DNA of 64,000 nucleotides. Origin: Neobacillus cucumis. Its GTDB lineage: Bacteria; Bacillota; Bacilli; Bacillales_B; DSM-18226. The position numbers and the translations under genes were made by a program. The stretch covers positions 558,001-622,000 of the forward strand of contig NZ_JAEHGC010000001.1 in assembly GCF_016107705.1 (NCBI RefSeq). Reading direction: 5' to 3'. Shown here in pieces: positions 54,612 through 63,266 of the stretch. The notes under the pieces were generated by a model. That model worked only from the letters and a program-made list of their open reading frames with translations. It was not told the origin of the DNA and did no database searches. The number at the start of each line of letters is the position of its first letter. Within the stretch, counting starts at the first letter, position 1.

Positions 54612-55381
54612 TCTGACTCGCCTCCGTGATCATGTTGATGGGACAGCATGTGAACACCATGTCCATAGAAATCCGAGATACCCTCTGTTCTATACCTCTC
54701 AAATTCCTCTGTATTCCCGTGAAAATGCATATGTTTATTTAGGCAGGCGACTTGTGTTACCTTTTCTGATATCGTCCCAATATCATGGGTCACCAGTAAA
54801 AGGGTAATCCCCCGCTTCGTATTTAAATTTCCAAGCATTTGATAAAACGAATTTACATTTTGTGCGTCTACTCCGACCGTCGGCTCATCAAGGATTAAGA
54901 GCTTTGGCTCACTGACAAGTGCACGAGCTATAAATACTCTCTGCTGTTGACCTCCTGAAAGCTCACCAATATTCCGCCTGCTGAATTTATCCATACCGAC
55001 TGCCTCAAGAGCCTCCATTACCCTTCGTGAATGCTCTTTCTTAAAGAACCGGAACATCCCAATTTTTTTTGTTAGACCGCTTGAGACTACTTCGAATACG
55101 GTTGCCGGGAAACCAGTATTAAAAGAATTGGCCTTTTGGGAAACATAACCAATCTTTTGCCAATCTTTAAATTTACTTAGCTCTTGATTGAATAAATAAA
55201 TTTCCCCTTTTTGCGGTTTCAAAAGACCTAGAATTAGCTTTAAAAGCGTTGACTTTCCTGAACCGTTTGGTCCGACAATTGCTAAAAAAGAGCCATCTGG
55301 CACCAAAAGATTAATGTCCTCAAGGACCGTGTCTTTTTCATAACGATAAAAAAGATGCTTAATTTCAATGATTGATTGCAT
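54608..55381 (-). CDS. znuC: Zinc ABC transporter ATPase ZnuC
   Basis: ~257 residues. Walker A GPNGSGKST, IGYVSQKANSFNTGFPATVF (Q-loop), [15 protein letters not shown] and LLILDEPTVGVD. The C-terminal tail [18 protein letters not shown] is His-rich, common in zinc transport ATPases. I took the ATG at 55381 with AAAGGTGAG before it. First gene of znuC-znuB-zur. Confidence 0.9.
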   Translation of the reverse strand: MQSIIEIKHLFYRYEKDTVLEDINLLVPDGSFLAIVGPNGSGKSTLLKLILGLLKPQKGEIYLFNQELSKFKDWQKIGYVSQKANSFNTGFPATVFEVVSSGLTKKIGMFRFFKKEHSRRVMEALEAVGMDKFSRRNIGELSGGQQQRVFIARALVSEPKLLILDEPTVGVDAQNVNSFYQMLGNLNTKRGITLLLVTHDIGTISEKVTQVACLNKHMHFHGNTEEFERYRTEGISDFYGHGVHMLSHQHDHGGESE

Positions 55382-55405
55382 ATGCTGAACTCTCACCTTT
55401 AATTT

Positions 55406-55420
55406 TAAGAATCATTCCGA
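55406..55420 (-). promoter_or_regulatory. Candidate Zur box upstream of znuC
   Basis: On - TCGGAATGATTCTTA, 25 bp before the znuC start, against the Bacillus Zur consensus TCGTAATnATTACGA: 11 of 14 informative positions match by eye, the right half being weaker. Confidence 0.5.
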
Positions 55421-55548
55421 TTTAACATCATGTAGTATACAATAGGTCTTCCCAGTTGTAAAGTAATTCAAAATAAGCCCATAAAATCTTTTTGGATGAG
55501 TCACATTCTTCCTCCTTTTTCATACATTAGCACAGAGGAGTGATGAGG

Positions 55549-55809
55549 GTGAGGATATTTGAAAACATCATTAATCATAAAATTAATACCATTACTGCCG
55601 AAGAATTATTAAAGTATGCCAAGCAATTTAATATTTCGGTAAACAGAACCCAAGCGAAAAAAATCGCTGAATACTTACGAGGAAAAAATATTAATATTTT
55701 TGATGACCGTGAACGCGCTGCATTAGTAAAAGAAATAGCCAAAGCTGCCGGACCGGAAACAGCACGTGAAGTAAATAAACTTTTTATGCAATTAACAAAA
55801 GCTAATTAG
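55549..55809 (+). CDS. yqfT: DUF2624 protein YqfT
   Basis: ~86 residues, FENIINHKINTITAEELLKY near the start, all-helical and charged, with an LxxYAKQFNISVNRTQAKKI helix-hairpin-helix-like segment. Matches Bacillus YqfT (DUF2624), unknown function. Start: the GTG at 55549 has AGGAG 8-9 nt upstream; an ATG two codons earlier would be only 2 nt from that site. Confidence 0.78.
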   Translation: MRIFENIINHKINTITAEELLKYAKQFNISVNRTQAKKIAEYLRGKNINIFDDRERAALVKEIAKAAGPETAREVNKLFMQLTKAN

Positions 55810-55814
55810 AATTT

Positions 55815-55845
55815 AAAAAAGCTGTGCAATTCGCACAGCTTTTTT
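55815..55845. terminator. Bidirectional terminator between yqfT and nfo
   Basis: AAAAAAGCTGTGC (55815-55827) pairs with GCACAGCTTTTTT (55833-55845). Confidence 0.9.
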
Positions 55846-55847
55846 GC

Positions 55848-56741
55848 TTATGATTGCATAATTTCATCCAGAAGGTTGTCGTTAAACTTCTGTTCACGAA
55901 GCATAGCAATTTCAAATTTATAAGGCGCCTTTTTATTATTTTTATCCTCGCCGACAAATGGAGTTTCTAAAATTTTAGGAATGTCTGTAAGCTGCGGATG
56001 GTGAATAATATAGTTCAGGGCATTAAAGCCAATATGCCCAAATCCAATATTTTCATGACGGTCCTTTCTCATCCCGACAGCATTTTTACTATCATTAATA
56101 TGCAGAACCTTTAAGCGGTCAATTCCAATTATTTTATCAAATTCATTTAATACGCCATCAAAATCTTCGACAATATTATAGCCGGCATCGTGGGTATGGC
56201 AGGTATCAAAACAAACCGAAAGCTTATCACTATAGGTAACTCCATCGATGATCATCGCAAGTTCCTCAAAGGATTTCCCGCATTCTGATCCTTTCCCCGC
56301 CATTGTTTCCAATGCTATTTGTAGGTTTTCTTTTCCTGTTAATACTTCATTTAATCCTTCAATAATTTTTGTAATACCTGCTTCTGTTCCCTCACCGACA
56401 TGTGCACCGGGATGGAGAACAATTTGCTTTGCTCCGAGTGCTTCTGTTCGCTCAATTTCTGACCGAAGGAATCTTACACCTAATTCAAAGGTATCTGGAT
56501 TTGTTGTATTCCCAATATTAATAATATAGGGGGCATGAACAACAATTTCAGAAATGCCGTTCTCTTCCATATGTCTTCTTCCTGCTTCGATGTTCAAATC
56601 CTCAATCTTTTTTCTTCGTGTGTTTTGTGGAGCGCCGGTATAAATCATAAACGTATTTGCGCCATAAGATACAGCTTCTTCACTTGCAGCCAGAAGCATA
56701 TTCTTGCCGCTCATGGAAACGTGAGATCCAATTTTCAGCAT
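55848..56741 (-). CDS. nfo: Endonuclease IV (AP endonuclease)
   Basis: A 297-residue TIM-barrel trinuclear zinc enzyme cutting 5' to abasic sites in base-excision repair; in Bacillus it helps spores survive. Zinc-ligand blocks: [68 protein letters not shown] and ILETPF. The ATG at 56741 ([15 protein letters not shown]) has GAGAGGG; an upstream ATG adds six non-conserved residues. It follows cshB. Confidence 0.94.
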   Translation of the reverse strand: MLKIGSHVSMSGKNMLLAASEEAVSYGANTFMIYTGAPQNTRRKKIEDLNIEAGRRHMEENGISEIVVHAPYIINIGNTTNPDTFELGVRFLRSEIERTEALGAKQIVLHPGAHVGEGTEAGITKIIEGLNEVLTGKENLQIALETMAGKGSECGKSFEELAMIIDGVTYSDKLSVCFDTCHTHDAGYNIVEDFDGVLNEFDKIIGIDRLKVLHINDSKNAVGMRKDRHENIGFGHIGFNALNYIIHHPQLTDIPKILETPFVGEDKNNKKAPYKFEIAMLREQKFNDNLLDEIMQS

Positions 56742-56762
56742 TTTTCCCTCTCCATTCACTCG

Positions 56763-58079
56763 TTATTTTTTTCTCTGGTTTAATTTTCGCTGCCGTTTTT
56801 TAATTTTATCCATTTCCCATTGCATTTTCTTTTTATATCCCGGTTTAACCTTTTGCGGTTTTTTAATCATTGACTTCGCAACTTTATCCGCCGCGTCTTC
56901 TTGCTTAACCCTTGTTTTTCGTCTATTTCGATCCTCGATCTCAACAAATTCTTCATTTTTAAGATCTACATATTTAAATTGTATCCCCATTTTTTCTAAA
57001 CGGATAAGGGCATCTTCATCGGAAAGATCGTAGATGGTAAGAGCAATCCCCGAATTTCCAGCTCTTGCCGTTCTCCCTACCCGATGAACATAAAAATCTA
57101 AATCCGTCGGCAATTCATAGTTAATGACGTGACTGACGCCTTCGATATCAATTCCTCTTGCAGCCAAATCAGTGGCAACAATATATTGGAATTCAAGGTC
57201 TTGAATTTGTTTCATCATTTTCTTACGTTCACGCGGATTTAAATCCCCGTGGACCCTGCCAACCTTTAACCCTTTTTCAATTAAAAAACCAGCGACTTCT
57301 TCTGCCATTTTTTTGGTATTCGTAAAAACAATGGCTAAATAAGGGTTGTATGCGAGTAATGCATCATGAACCAATTGTTTTTTATTTCGATGTCTTGATG
57401 GTAATAGAAGATGCTCTAAATTAACTGCTGCCCTTTGTTTTGAATCAATTTGGATAATCTTAGGGTTTTCCATATATTTTTTAAGAAACGGTTTCAGCTT
57501 TTCGGGAATAGTTGCAGAAAAAACTAACATTTGTAATTTTTCCGGCATTTTCGCGGCAACTTGATCCAAATCTTCAATAAATCCCATATCGAGCATCATA
57601 TCTGCTTCATCGACAACGAGAGTATCCGCAGTATGAACAAATAAGGCTTGCTCGGTCATAAGATCCTTAATTCTTCCCGGTGTTCCTACCACAATATGAG
57701 GCTGTACCTTTAATTTATCAATTGTCCGCTGCTTGTCCGTTCCGCCAATATAGCATCTAGTCATGATCGATTGGTCTGCGCTGCAATGTTCTGTCATTTT
57801 TAAAATTTGATGATAAATTTGCGAGGCTAGTTCCCGTGTTGGTGCCGTAATGACCGCTTGAACCTGCTGAACTTCCGGTTTAATTTTTTCAAGAATAGGC
57901 AAAACGAAAGCATGTGTTTTACCTGTTCCAGTTTGTGATTGCCCAATGGCGCTTTCAGATTTTAAAACCAGTGGGATCATCTTTTCTTGTATTTCGGTTG
58001 GCTTATAAAAACCTTGTTGATTTAGTGCTTCTATAATAAAAGGTTGAAATTTAAAACGATCAAATTGATTTTCCTTCAT
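56763..58079 (-). CDS. cshB: DEAD-box RNA helicase CshB
   Basis: 438 residues: Q motif region FYKPTEIQEKMIP, Walker A SQTGTGKTHAF, PTRELA, GTPGRI, VDEADMMLD, VFSATI, FTNTKKMAEE, TDLAARGIDIEGV and HRVGRTARAG. The C-terminal ~70 residues are lysine/arginine-rich (KKPQKVKPGYKKKMQWEMDK), giving nonspecific RNA affinity. CshB (YqfR) is a cold-shock-associated helicase acting in ribosome assembly or RNA folding. It lies 21 bp upstream of nfo. Confidence 0.92.
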   Translation of the reverse strand: MKENQFDRFKFQPFIIEALNQQGFYKPTEIQEKMIPLVLKSESAIGQSQTGTGKTHAFVLPILEKIKPEVQQVQAVITAPTRELASQIYHQILKMTEHCSADQSIMTRCYIGGTDKQRTIDKLKVQPHIVVGTPGRIKDLMTEQALFVHTADTLVVDEADMMLDMGFIEDLDQVAAKMPEKLQMLVFSATIPEKLKPFLKKYMENPKIIQIDSKQRAAVNLEHLLLPSRHRNKKQLVHDALLAYNPYLAIVFTNTKKMAEEVAGFLIEKGLKVGRVHGDLNPRERKKMMKQIQDLEFQYIVATDLAARGIDIEGVSHVINYELPTDLDFYVHRVGRTARAGNSGIALTIYDLSDEDALIRLEKMGIQFKYVDLKNEEFVEIEDRNRRKTRVKQEDAADKVAKSMIKKPQKVKPGYKKKMQWEMDKIKKRQRKLNQRKK

Positions 58080-58337
58080 TTAATTGCTCCTCATTAAATT
58101 AATCTGTTTTAGGAATGGTTTTCTTGCTTTTACAAGAGTTTCCGCTTTTCGTCCATCATGCAATTATAGTAAATATTCATCCAAAACTCCAGTAATCTTT
58201 TTTCTATTTACATCATTTACCTTTTAACACATTTTAAATCAGAAAATTTCCTGTTGTCCTGTGCATTAGACCTAAACCAAAATTGGTTATAAGCATATTT
58301 TAAAGCATGAAGACGTTTTTGGGGGGGAGGTATAGAG

Positions 58338-59096
58338 ATGCAACCAGGACCTATGAACGGAATGCAAGGGGGAATGGGCCCCCGAATGATGGGACCAGGA
58401 TCAAGTCCATTTGGCGGAGGCGGACCAATGATGAACCCGTTTGGCGGCAGAAGCCCAATGGGTGGACCAGGTGCTAGTATGTTTGGCGGCAGAAATCCGA
58501 TGGCTGGACCAGCCGCTAATATGTTCGGCGGTGGAAACCCTATGATGGGTGGGGCCGGACAAATGGGAAGAGGCGGAGGCGGTGGATTGCTATCAAGGAT
58601 TTTAGGAAGAGGCAATCCAGCTGGCGGAATGAATGGACTTGGCGCTATCCAGGGCGCAGGCAGAGCAGCTTCCGGTGGTGGTGGAGGTCTACTGCAGTCC
58701 TTAAGTAATCCAGGTGGTATTAGCGGCTTATTAAACAATACCCAGCAAGTGTTAAAAACGGCTCAAACCATTGGCCCGATGATCCAGCAGTATGGCCCGC
58801 TAGTCAAAAATTTGCCGGCCATGTGGAAATTATACAGGGGTTTAAAAAATGCACCTGACCACACGGAAGAATCAGCAAAAGTTGACGAAAGCACAGACAA
58901 GAATGAATCGAGTTCAAAAACTACCTCTAACACTACTAAAGGAGGTAAAAAACGGACTCAGCAAAAAAAACAGCACACAGCGAGTAAACAGTCCAGCAGT
59001 CATAAATCTGAACAACAGCATACATCAAGAAAACGCCCAGACCACCAGGAAACAAAGCGTCAGAAAGGTACCTCAGTTCCTAAACTATATATATAA
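58338..59096 (+). CDS. yqfQ: YqfQ/VrrA-like Gly/Met/Pro-rich protein
   Basis: 252 residues in three parts. Residues 1-~95 are Gly/Met/Pro-rich with repeats of the form FGG-(R/G)-x-PM-x-G-x. ~95-170 is a conserved helical core (GGISGLLNNTQQVLKTAQTI, then YGPLVKNLPAMWKLYRGLKN). ~175-252 is a Ser/Thr/Lys/Gln-rich low-complexity tail. The core matches the Bacillus YqfQ family, including VrrA, a spore-associated protein known for repeat-length variation. GGGGGGGAGG lies just upstream. Confidence 0.85.
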   Translation: MQPGPMNGMQGGMGPRMMGPGSSPFGGGGPMMNPFGGRSPMGGPGASMFGGRNPMAGPAANMFGGGNPMMGGAGQMGRGGGGGLLSRILGRGNPAGGMNGLGAIQGAGRAASGGGGGLLQSLSNPGGISGLLNNTQQVLKTAQTIGPMIQQYGPLVKNLPAMWKLYRGLKNAPDHTEESAKVDESTDKNESSSKTTSNTTKGGKKRTQQKKQHTASKQSSSHKSEQQHTSRKRPDHQETKRQKGTSVPKLYI

Positions 59097-59100
59097 ACCA

Positions 59101-59126
59101 AGAATGCTGGGAACAGCATTCTTTTT
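59101..59126 (+). terminator. Terminator of yqfQ
   Basis: AGAATGCTG (59101-59109) pairs with CAGCATTCT (59114-59122), then TTTT. Confidence 0.82.
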
Positions 59127-59270
59127 ATTTTTATTGTGGAAAAAAGTACAGTGACGCCTCGACCTTAATAAAAATAAAGGAAAAATGTATCTTTGTTTTA
59201 TTTCTATTAGTTTTATATAATAAATACATAGATTGTGAATTTCATGTTCTTTTTAGGAGGACTTACTTAT

Positions 59271-60212
59271 ATGGAAATAATAAAAATATCACCACGTGGT
59301 TATTGTTATGGTGTTGTCGATGCCATGGTCATTGCTAGAAATGCCGCACTAGATAAAACATTACCGCGTCCAATTTATATTCTTGGAATGCTTGTTCATA
59401 ATAAGCATGTCACCGATGCTTTTGCTGAGGAAGGAATTATTACCCTTGACGGAGAAAATCGTAAGGACATCCTTGATAAAGTTGAATCAGGTACCGTAAT
59501 TTTTACAGCCCACGGTATTTCTCCAGAGGTTCGTCAGATTGCTAAAGAAAAAGGGCTTGTTACGATTGATGCTACATGCCCGGACGTAACAAGGACCCAT
59601 GATTTAATACATGAAAAAGCTAGTCAGGGTTACCAAACAATCTATATTGGAAAAAAAGGACATCCAGAACCAGAAGGTGCTGTCGGCGTTGCTCCGGGAT
59701 TTGTCCACTTAGTACAGACTCCTGAGGATGTAGAAGCATTAAACATCGATAGTGAGAAACTAATCGTTACAAATCAAACTACGATGAGCCAATGGGATGT
59801 CGCAGATACAATGAAGAAGGTTCAGGAAAAGTATCCGCATGTAGAGGTCCATAATGAAATTTGTCATGCTACACAAATTCGTCAAGAGGCGGTGGCTGGT
59901 CAAGCAACTGAAGCGGACGTGACAATTGTTGTTGGCGATCCAAAAAGTAATAATTCAAATCGTCTTGCACAGGTTTCAGAGGAAATTGCCGGAACAAAAG
60001 CATATCGTATTGCTAATATCGAAGAGCTGGAAATTGAATGGGTTAAGGACGCTAAAACAGTGGCTGTAACAGCCGGTGCATCCACACCAACACCCATCAC
60101 CAAAGAGGTGATTAGTTTTCTTGAACAATTTGACCCAAATAATGAAGCCACATGGGAACGAAGAAAAAACGTCCCATTGAACAAGATTCTTCCTAAAGTG
60201 AAAAAAAGTTAA
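59271..60212 (+). CDS. ispH: 4-hydroxy-3-methylbut-2-enyl diphosphate reductase IspH
   Basis: A 313-residue [4Fe-4S] enzyme, the last MEP-pathway step, giving IPP and DMAPP. The three cluster cysteines are in [26 protein letters not shown] and [11 protein letters not shown]. The proton-donor Glu is near NQTTMSQWD. The Gram-positive-type C-terminus is extended ([20 protein letters not shown]). The ATG at 59271 ([10 protein letters not shown]) has TAGGAGG; upstream in-frame codons are not conserved. Confidence 0.96.
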   Translation: MEIIKISPRGYCYGVVDAMVIARNAALDKTLPRPIYILGMLVHNKHVTDAFAEEGIITLDGENRKDILDKVESGTVIFTAHGISPEVRQIAKEKGLVTIDATCPDVTRTHDLIHEKASQGYQTIYIGKKGHPEPEGAVGVAPGFVHLVQTPEDVEALNIDSEKLIVTNQTTMSQWDVADTMKKVQEKYPHVEVHNEICHATQIRQEAVAGQATEADVTIVVGDPKSNNSNRLAQVSEEIAGTKAYRIANIEELEIEWVKDAKTVAVTAGASTPTPITKEVISFLEQFDPNNEATWERRKNVPLNKILPKVKKS

Positions 60213-60238
60213 AAAAACCGGTCAATGGACCGGTTTTT
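60213..60238. terminator. Terminator of ispH
   Basis: AAAAACCGGTC (60213-60223) pairs with GACCGGTTTTT (60228-60238). Confidence 0.88.
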
Positions 60239-60275
60239 TCACTTTCTAAGGCTTTCATTGCTTAGACCTTCACAC

Positions 60276-61391
60276 TTAAACAAAAGTAAAGGGATCGGTA
60301 TTGATTTCAGACGGAAAGATCTCTACTTGGTAGCCGGATTCTTCACACATTTTTTGAAGCACGGCGGTAACTCCTTTTTTCATCACCTTTTCAACATTAT
60401 GACCTGGGTCAATCATATTCAAGCCCAACATCATGGCATCATGTGCAGTGTGATAATAAATATCTCCGGTAACATAGACATCTGCACCACTAAACTTTGC
60501 CTGTGTAAAATATTTATTTCCGTCGCCGCCCAACACTGCAACTTTTTTAATCTTAGCGGTTATATCACCAACTACTCTTACCTGATCTACCTCAAGAGCG
60601 TTTTTTACTTTCTCGGTAAATTCCTTTAATGTCATCTCTTGAACTGTTCCAATTCTACCCAATCCCAGTACTTCACCAGTATTTTCAACCGGATAGACAT
60701 CATAGGCAACCTCTTCATATGGATGAGCTTTAATCATCCCCGAAATGGCTTTTTTAAGCAGATGCTCCGGAATAATGGTTTCAATTCGTACCTCGAGTGC
60801 TTCTTCTAATTGTCCAGGTACTCCCAAATACGGTTTTGTATCTTCTCCAGGTAAAAACCTTCCTGTACCATCTGTTGTAAAGGAACAATGGCTATAATTT
60901 CCGATAAAGCCTGCACCTGCATTTCCAAGTGCCTTTCTCACTTGCTCCTCATGGCTTTTCGGTACAAAAACAACTATTTTCTTTAACGGGGTTTCATAGG
61001 TAGGGACAAGGACTTTTGAATTTTCCAAGCCAAGAGCAGCTGCAAGTAAATCATTAACCCCACCTTTTGCCACATCAAGATTGGTATGAGCTGCATAAAC
61101 AGCAATATCATGCTTTAACAGTTTTTCAATCATTCTTCCCTGAGTTGTATCTGTAAGCAGATTTTTTAGCGGCCGAAAAATTGGAGGATGATGAGCAATA
61201 ATGAGCTGAACATTTTTTTCAATTGCCTCGTCAATGACTTCCTCCAGAACATCAAGAGCAATCATGATTCGGTCTATTTTTTTATTAAGCCTGCCAATCT
61301 GCAGACCAATTTTATCGCCCTCCATCGCTAAACCTTTAGGAGAAAACCGTTCAAATAATTGGATGATTTCATGACCGTTCGCTATTTTCAT
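60276..61391 (-). CDS. yqfO: Nif3-like dinuclear metal centre protein YqfO
   Basis: 371 residues, the long Nif3 form with a PII/CutA-like domain inserted in the middle (~residues 130-235; VPKSHEEQVRKALGNAGAGF, HPYEEVAYDVYP). Metal motifs: LIIAHHPPIFRP near residue 65, YAAHTNLDVAKGGVND, and the C-terminal VTGDIYYHTAHDAMMLG and DPGHNVEK. The family's reaction is unsettled (hydrolase or chaperone-like roles proposed). It overlaps trmK by 23 bp and is translationally coupled. Confidence 0.9.
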   Translation of the reverse strand: MKIANGHEIIQLFERFSPKGLAMEGDKIGLQIGRLNKKIDRIMIALDVLEEVIDEAIEKNVQLIIAHHPPIFRPLKNLLTDTTQGRMIEKLLKHDIAVYAAHTNLDVAKGGVNDLLAAALGLENSKVLVPTYETPLKKIVVFVPKSHEEQVRKALGNAGAGFIGNYSHCSFTTDGTGRFLPGEDTKPYLGVPGQLEEALEVRIETIIPEHLLKKAISGMIKAHPYEEVAYDVYPVENTGEVLGLGRIGTVQEMTLKEFTEKVKNALEVDQVRVVGDITAKIKKVAVLGGDGNKYFTQAKFSGADVYVTGDIYYHTAHDAMMLGLNMIDPGHNVEKVMKKGVTAVLQKMCEESGYQVEIFPSEINTDPFTFV

Positions 61392-62100
61392 CCCCTAACG
61401 CCTCCTCTACCATTTTAATTTTCTCGAAAAGCTCCTGTTTTTTCTGTTCAGTTTCTTCGGTAGCTGCCGCCCCTTCAAGCTGGGAATAAATTCTTTTCCA
61501 ATTTTCCTTTTCCATATGCCATTTCTTTTTAAATGTTTCATCTTTTTTATGTAATAAAAAGGGCCCGACTAAAAGCCCAAGTTCTAATTGGGTGTTTTTA
61601 TATGGTTTAAAAGTGTCGCCATTTTCAGCTACCAAAACCTCGTATATTTTTCCATCTTCCTCTAGAATTTCTTCCGCAATAAGCTCCCATTGGTGCTCGA
61701 TAAGCCATTTTCGTATGGAAGAAGCACTTATATTCGGTTGTAAGATTAGTCGCTTAACGGTCTGTAGCTTCTCTTTCCCATTTTCTAATATATTTGCAAT
61801 CAAGGCTCCGCCCATTCCCGCAATGGTTATGCAATCGACTTCACCAACCTCGATGACTTCTAAGCCATTACCTAAACGAACAGAAACTATATCCGACAGA
61901 TCCTCTGATTGTACATTTCCGACGGCAGATTTAAATGGTCCCTCCACTACTTCACCGGCTATAGCGAATACAATTGCTTCGTTTTTTGCAAGGAAACAAG
62001 GTAAATAGGCATGATCAGAGCCGATATCGGCAAGTTTTGCTCCATTAGGAACATATTTTGCAACCGTCGCCAAACGGTTAGATAATTTATCTGTGTTCAA
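61369..62100 (-). CDS. trmK: tRNA (adenine22-N1)-methyltransferase TrmK
   Basis: A 243-residue Rossmann methyltransferase making m1A22 in tRNA. Motif I: LADIGSDHAYLPCFL; ITIAGMGGALIANIL contains the family's GMGG loop; PNISASSIRKWL follows. The C-terminal ~70 residues form the coiled-coil domain typical of TrmK (KKWHMEKENWKRIYSQLEGA). TTG start at 62100 with GGTGAAG upstream. Forms an operon with yqfO. Confidence 0.93.
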   Translation of the reverse strand: MNTDKLSNRLATVAKYVPNGAKLADIGSDHAYLPCFLAKNEAIVFAIAGEVVEGPFKSAVGNVQSEDLSDIVSVRLGNGLEVIEVGEVDCITIAGMGGALIANILENGKEKLQTVKRLILQPNISASSIRKWLIEHQWELIAEEILEEDGKIYEVLVAENGDTFKPYKNTQLELGLLVGPFLLHKKDETFKKKWHMEKENWKRIYSQLEGAAATEETEQKKQELFEKIKMVEEALGDENSERS

Positions 62101-62165
62101 AAATCTTCACCACACCTTTTAGAATTCCATCTTATAAATAATCTGAATAAATAACATTCTACTTC

Positions 62166-62297
62166 GAGAATTGTCCAGCTCCAGGCGCCATCGGCTCTTT
62201 GGTCTACAGCCACTCCGTCAAGAAGGTTAAAGAACAACCTTCCTGCCGGCTCGTCTTATGCTTGTCGCCGAAAGCTAAGCACCTATCCGCTTTTCTA
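62166..62297. repeat. Dispersed Bacillus intergenic repeat (imperfect palindrome)
   Basis: Begins ATTGTCCAGCTCCAGGCGCC and ends GCTTGTCGCCGAAAGCTAAG, then ...CCGCTTTTCT. These are hallmarks of a short repeat family scattered between genes in many Bacillaceae genomes. An inner hairpin, GAAGGTT/AACCTTC, is visible at ~62221-62241. Non-coding; probably a REP/MITE-like element. Identification is from memory of the family. Confidence 0.7.
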
Positions 62298-62301
62298 AGT
62301 A

Positions 62302-62335
62302 TAAAAAAAGTCCTTTACAGATGCAAAGGACTTTC
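62302..62335 (-). terminator. Terminator of cccA
   Basis: AAGTCCTTT (62308-62316) pairs with AAAGGACTT (62325-62333); A/T-runs on both sides. Confidence 0.85.
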
Positions 62336-62350
62336 TTAATAAAACATTTT

Positions 62351-62719
62351 TTATTTAATCTTTGATACCCACTCTGCCATTGCTTCGGCTTGTTCTTGTG
62401 GAACTAAGTTTGGTGGCATGTTGCCTTTACCTTTTGTGATGATGTGAATAATCTCATCCTTAGATAACTTACTGCCGATACCTTTTAGTGAAGGACCCAC
62501 CACACCTTGGTATTGGTCACCATGACAGCCAATACATGTTTGTTTATAAATATCTTCTGGTTTAGTAGCAACCGTTTCTGTCTTTTCGGCGCCTCCACCA
62601 CCATTTTTATCCTTCGCAACCTCTTTCATATCACCGAGGCCCTTAAAGGATAATAAGAATGTTAATCCGATTCCAAAAACAAAGATCAAAATGTAAGGAA
62701 TAACCGGATTTCGCTTCAT
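62351..62719 (-). CDS. cccA: Membrane-anchored cytochrome c-550
   Basis: A 122-residue cytochrome: one N-terminal transmembrane anchor (YILIFVFGIGLTFLLSF), a Gly/Lys-rich linker (KDKNGGGGAEKTE) and a class I c-type haem domain with CIGCH and axial Met in GNMPPNL. It shuttles electrons on the outer membrane face. The position next to sigA is as in B. subtilis. AAGGGAGG precedes the ATG. Confidence 0.94.
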   Translation of the reverse strand: MKRNPVIPYILIFVFGIGLTFLLSFKGLGDMKEVAKDKNGGGGAEKTETVATKPEDIYKQTCIGCHGDQYQGVVGPSLKGIGSKLSKDEIIHIITKGKGNMPPNLVPQEQAEAMAEWVSKIK

Positions 62720-63222
62720 GCTATAACCTCCCTTATGTATGTACTGCTGTTAAATAATAGAACGTCTACAAACAACTACTATTTTACTTGAAAATCGACA
62801 GAAGGAAAAGTCCTAATCTTACTTTGTCCAATATTCTTTATAAAAAAGATAAAAGAGACCGAAATTTTATCCCCGCTCAGCCTCTTTCTATTTTTCCCTA
62901 TTTTCTTTTTAACAACCAATTTTTCTGGTAATTAAATCAAAATTCCATTTTAAACTCCTCTTAAGCAATTCCTTGAATGAGCCTTCTAATTTTATTATAC
63001 AGAGGATTTTTTATTTTCCCACTTCTTAAATATTTTGTATAGATAATATTATATAAATATAAGTGAAATTAGAAGTGTTACCTGCTCCCGTTTAACAAAA
63101 TCCAAATAATTCCTTTTCCAGAAAAACATTTAACCAATTTAATGGAAAAAAGAATTTTGGAGTCTATTTGCAAAATGAAAGACAATTCAGTAAAATAAAA
63201 AACAAAAGTCTTTTAAGTCAAA
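62720..63222. other. ~500-bp AT-rich gap between cccA and sigA
   Basis: No convincing protein gene is seen. On - it contains an isolated terminator-like hairpin (62841-62887) with no assigned gene upstream, preceded by a TATAAT-like element at ~62994-63000 and an AAGAGGAG followed by a three-codon ATG frame. It probably holds the cccA promoter, perhaps a short RNA. Confidence 0.5.
62841..62887 (-). terminator. Orphan terminator-like hairpin upstream of cccA
   Basis: On - AAAGAGGCTGA (62887-62877) pairs with TCGGTCTCTTT (62862-62852) over 11 positions including G•U, and is followed by TATCTTTTTTAT. It is 120 bp before cccA. Confidence 0.6.
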
Positions 63223-63258
63223 AAAATAGTTTACTTCAATAAAGAAGTAAACTATTTT
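63223..63258 (-). terminator. Terminator of sigA
   Basis: AAAATAGTTTACTTC (63223-63237) pairs with GAAGTAAACTATTTT (63244-63258), just past the sigA stop; T-run follows on -. Confidence 0.9.
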
Positions 63259-63266
63259 GAGGGATT

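Noticed and set aside
58217..58738. Long minus-strand proline-rich frame opposite yqfQ
   Set aside because: It is the antisense shadow of the Gly-rich yqfQ coding sequence and has no proper start signals.
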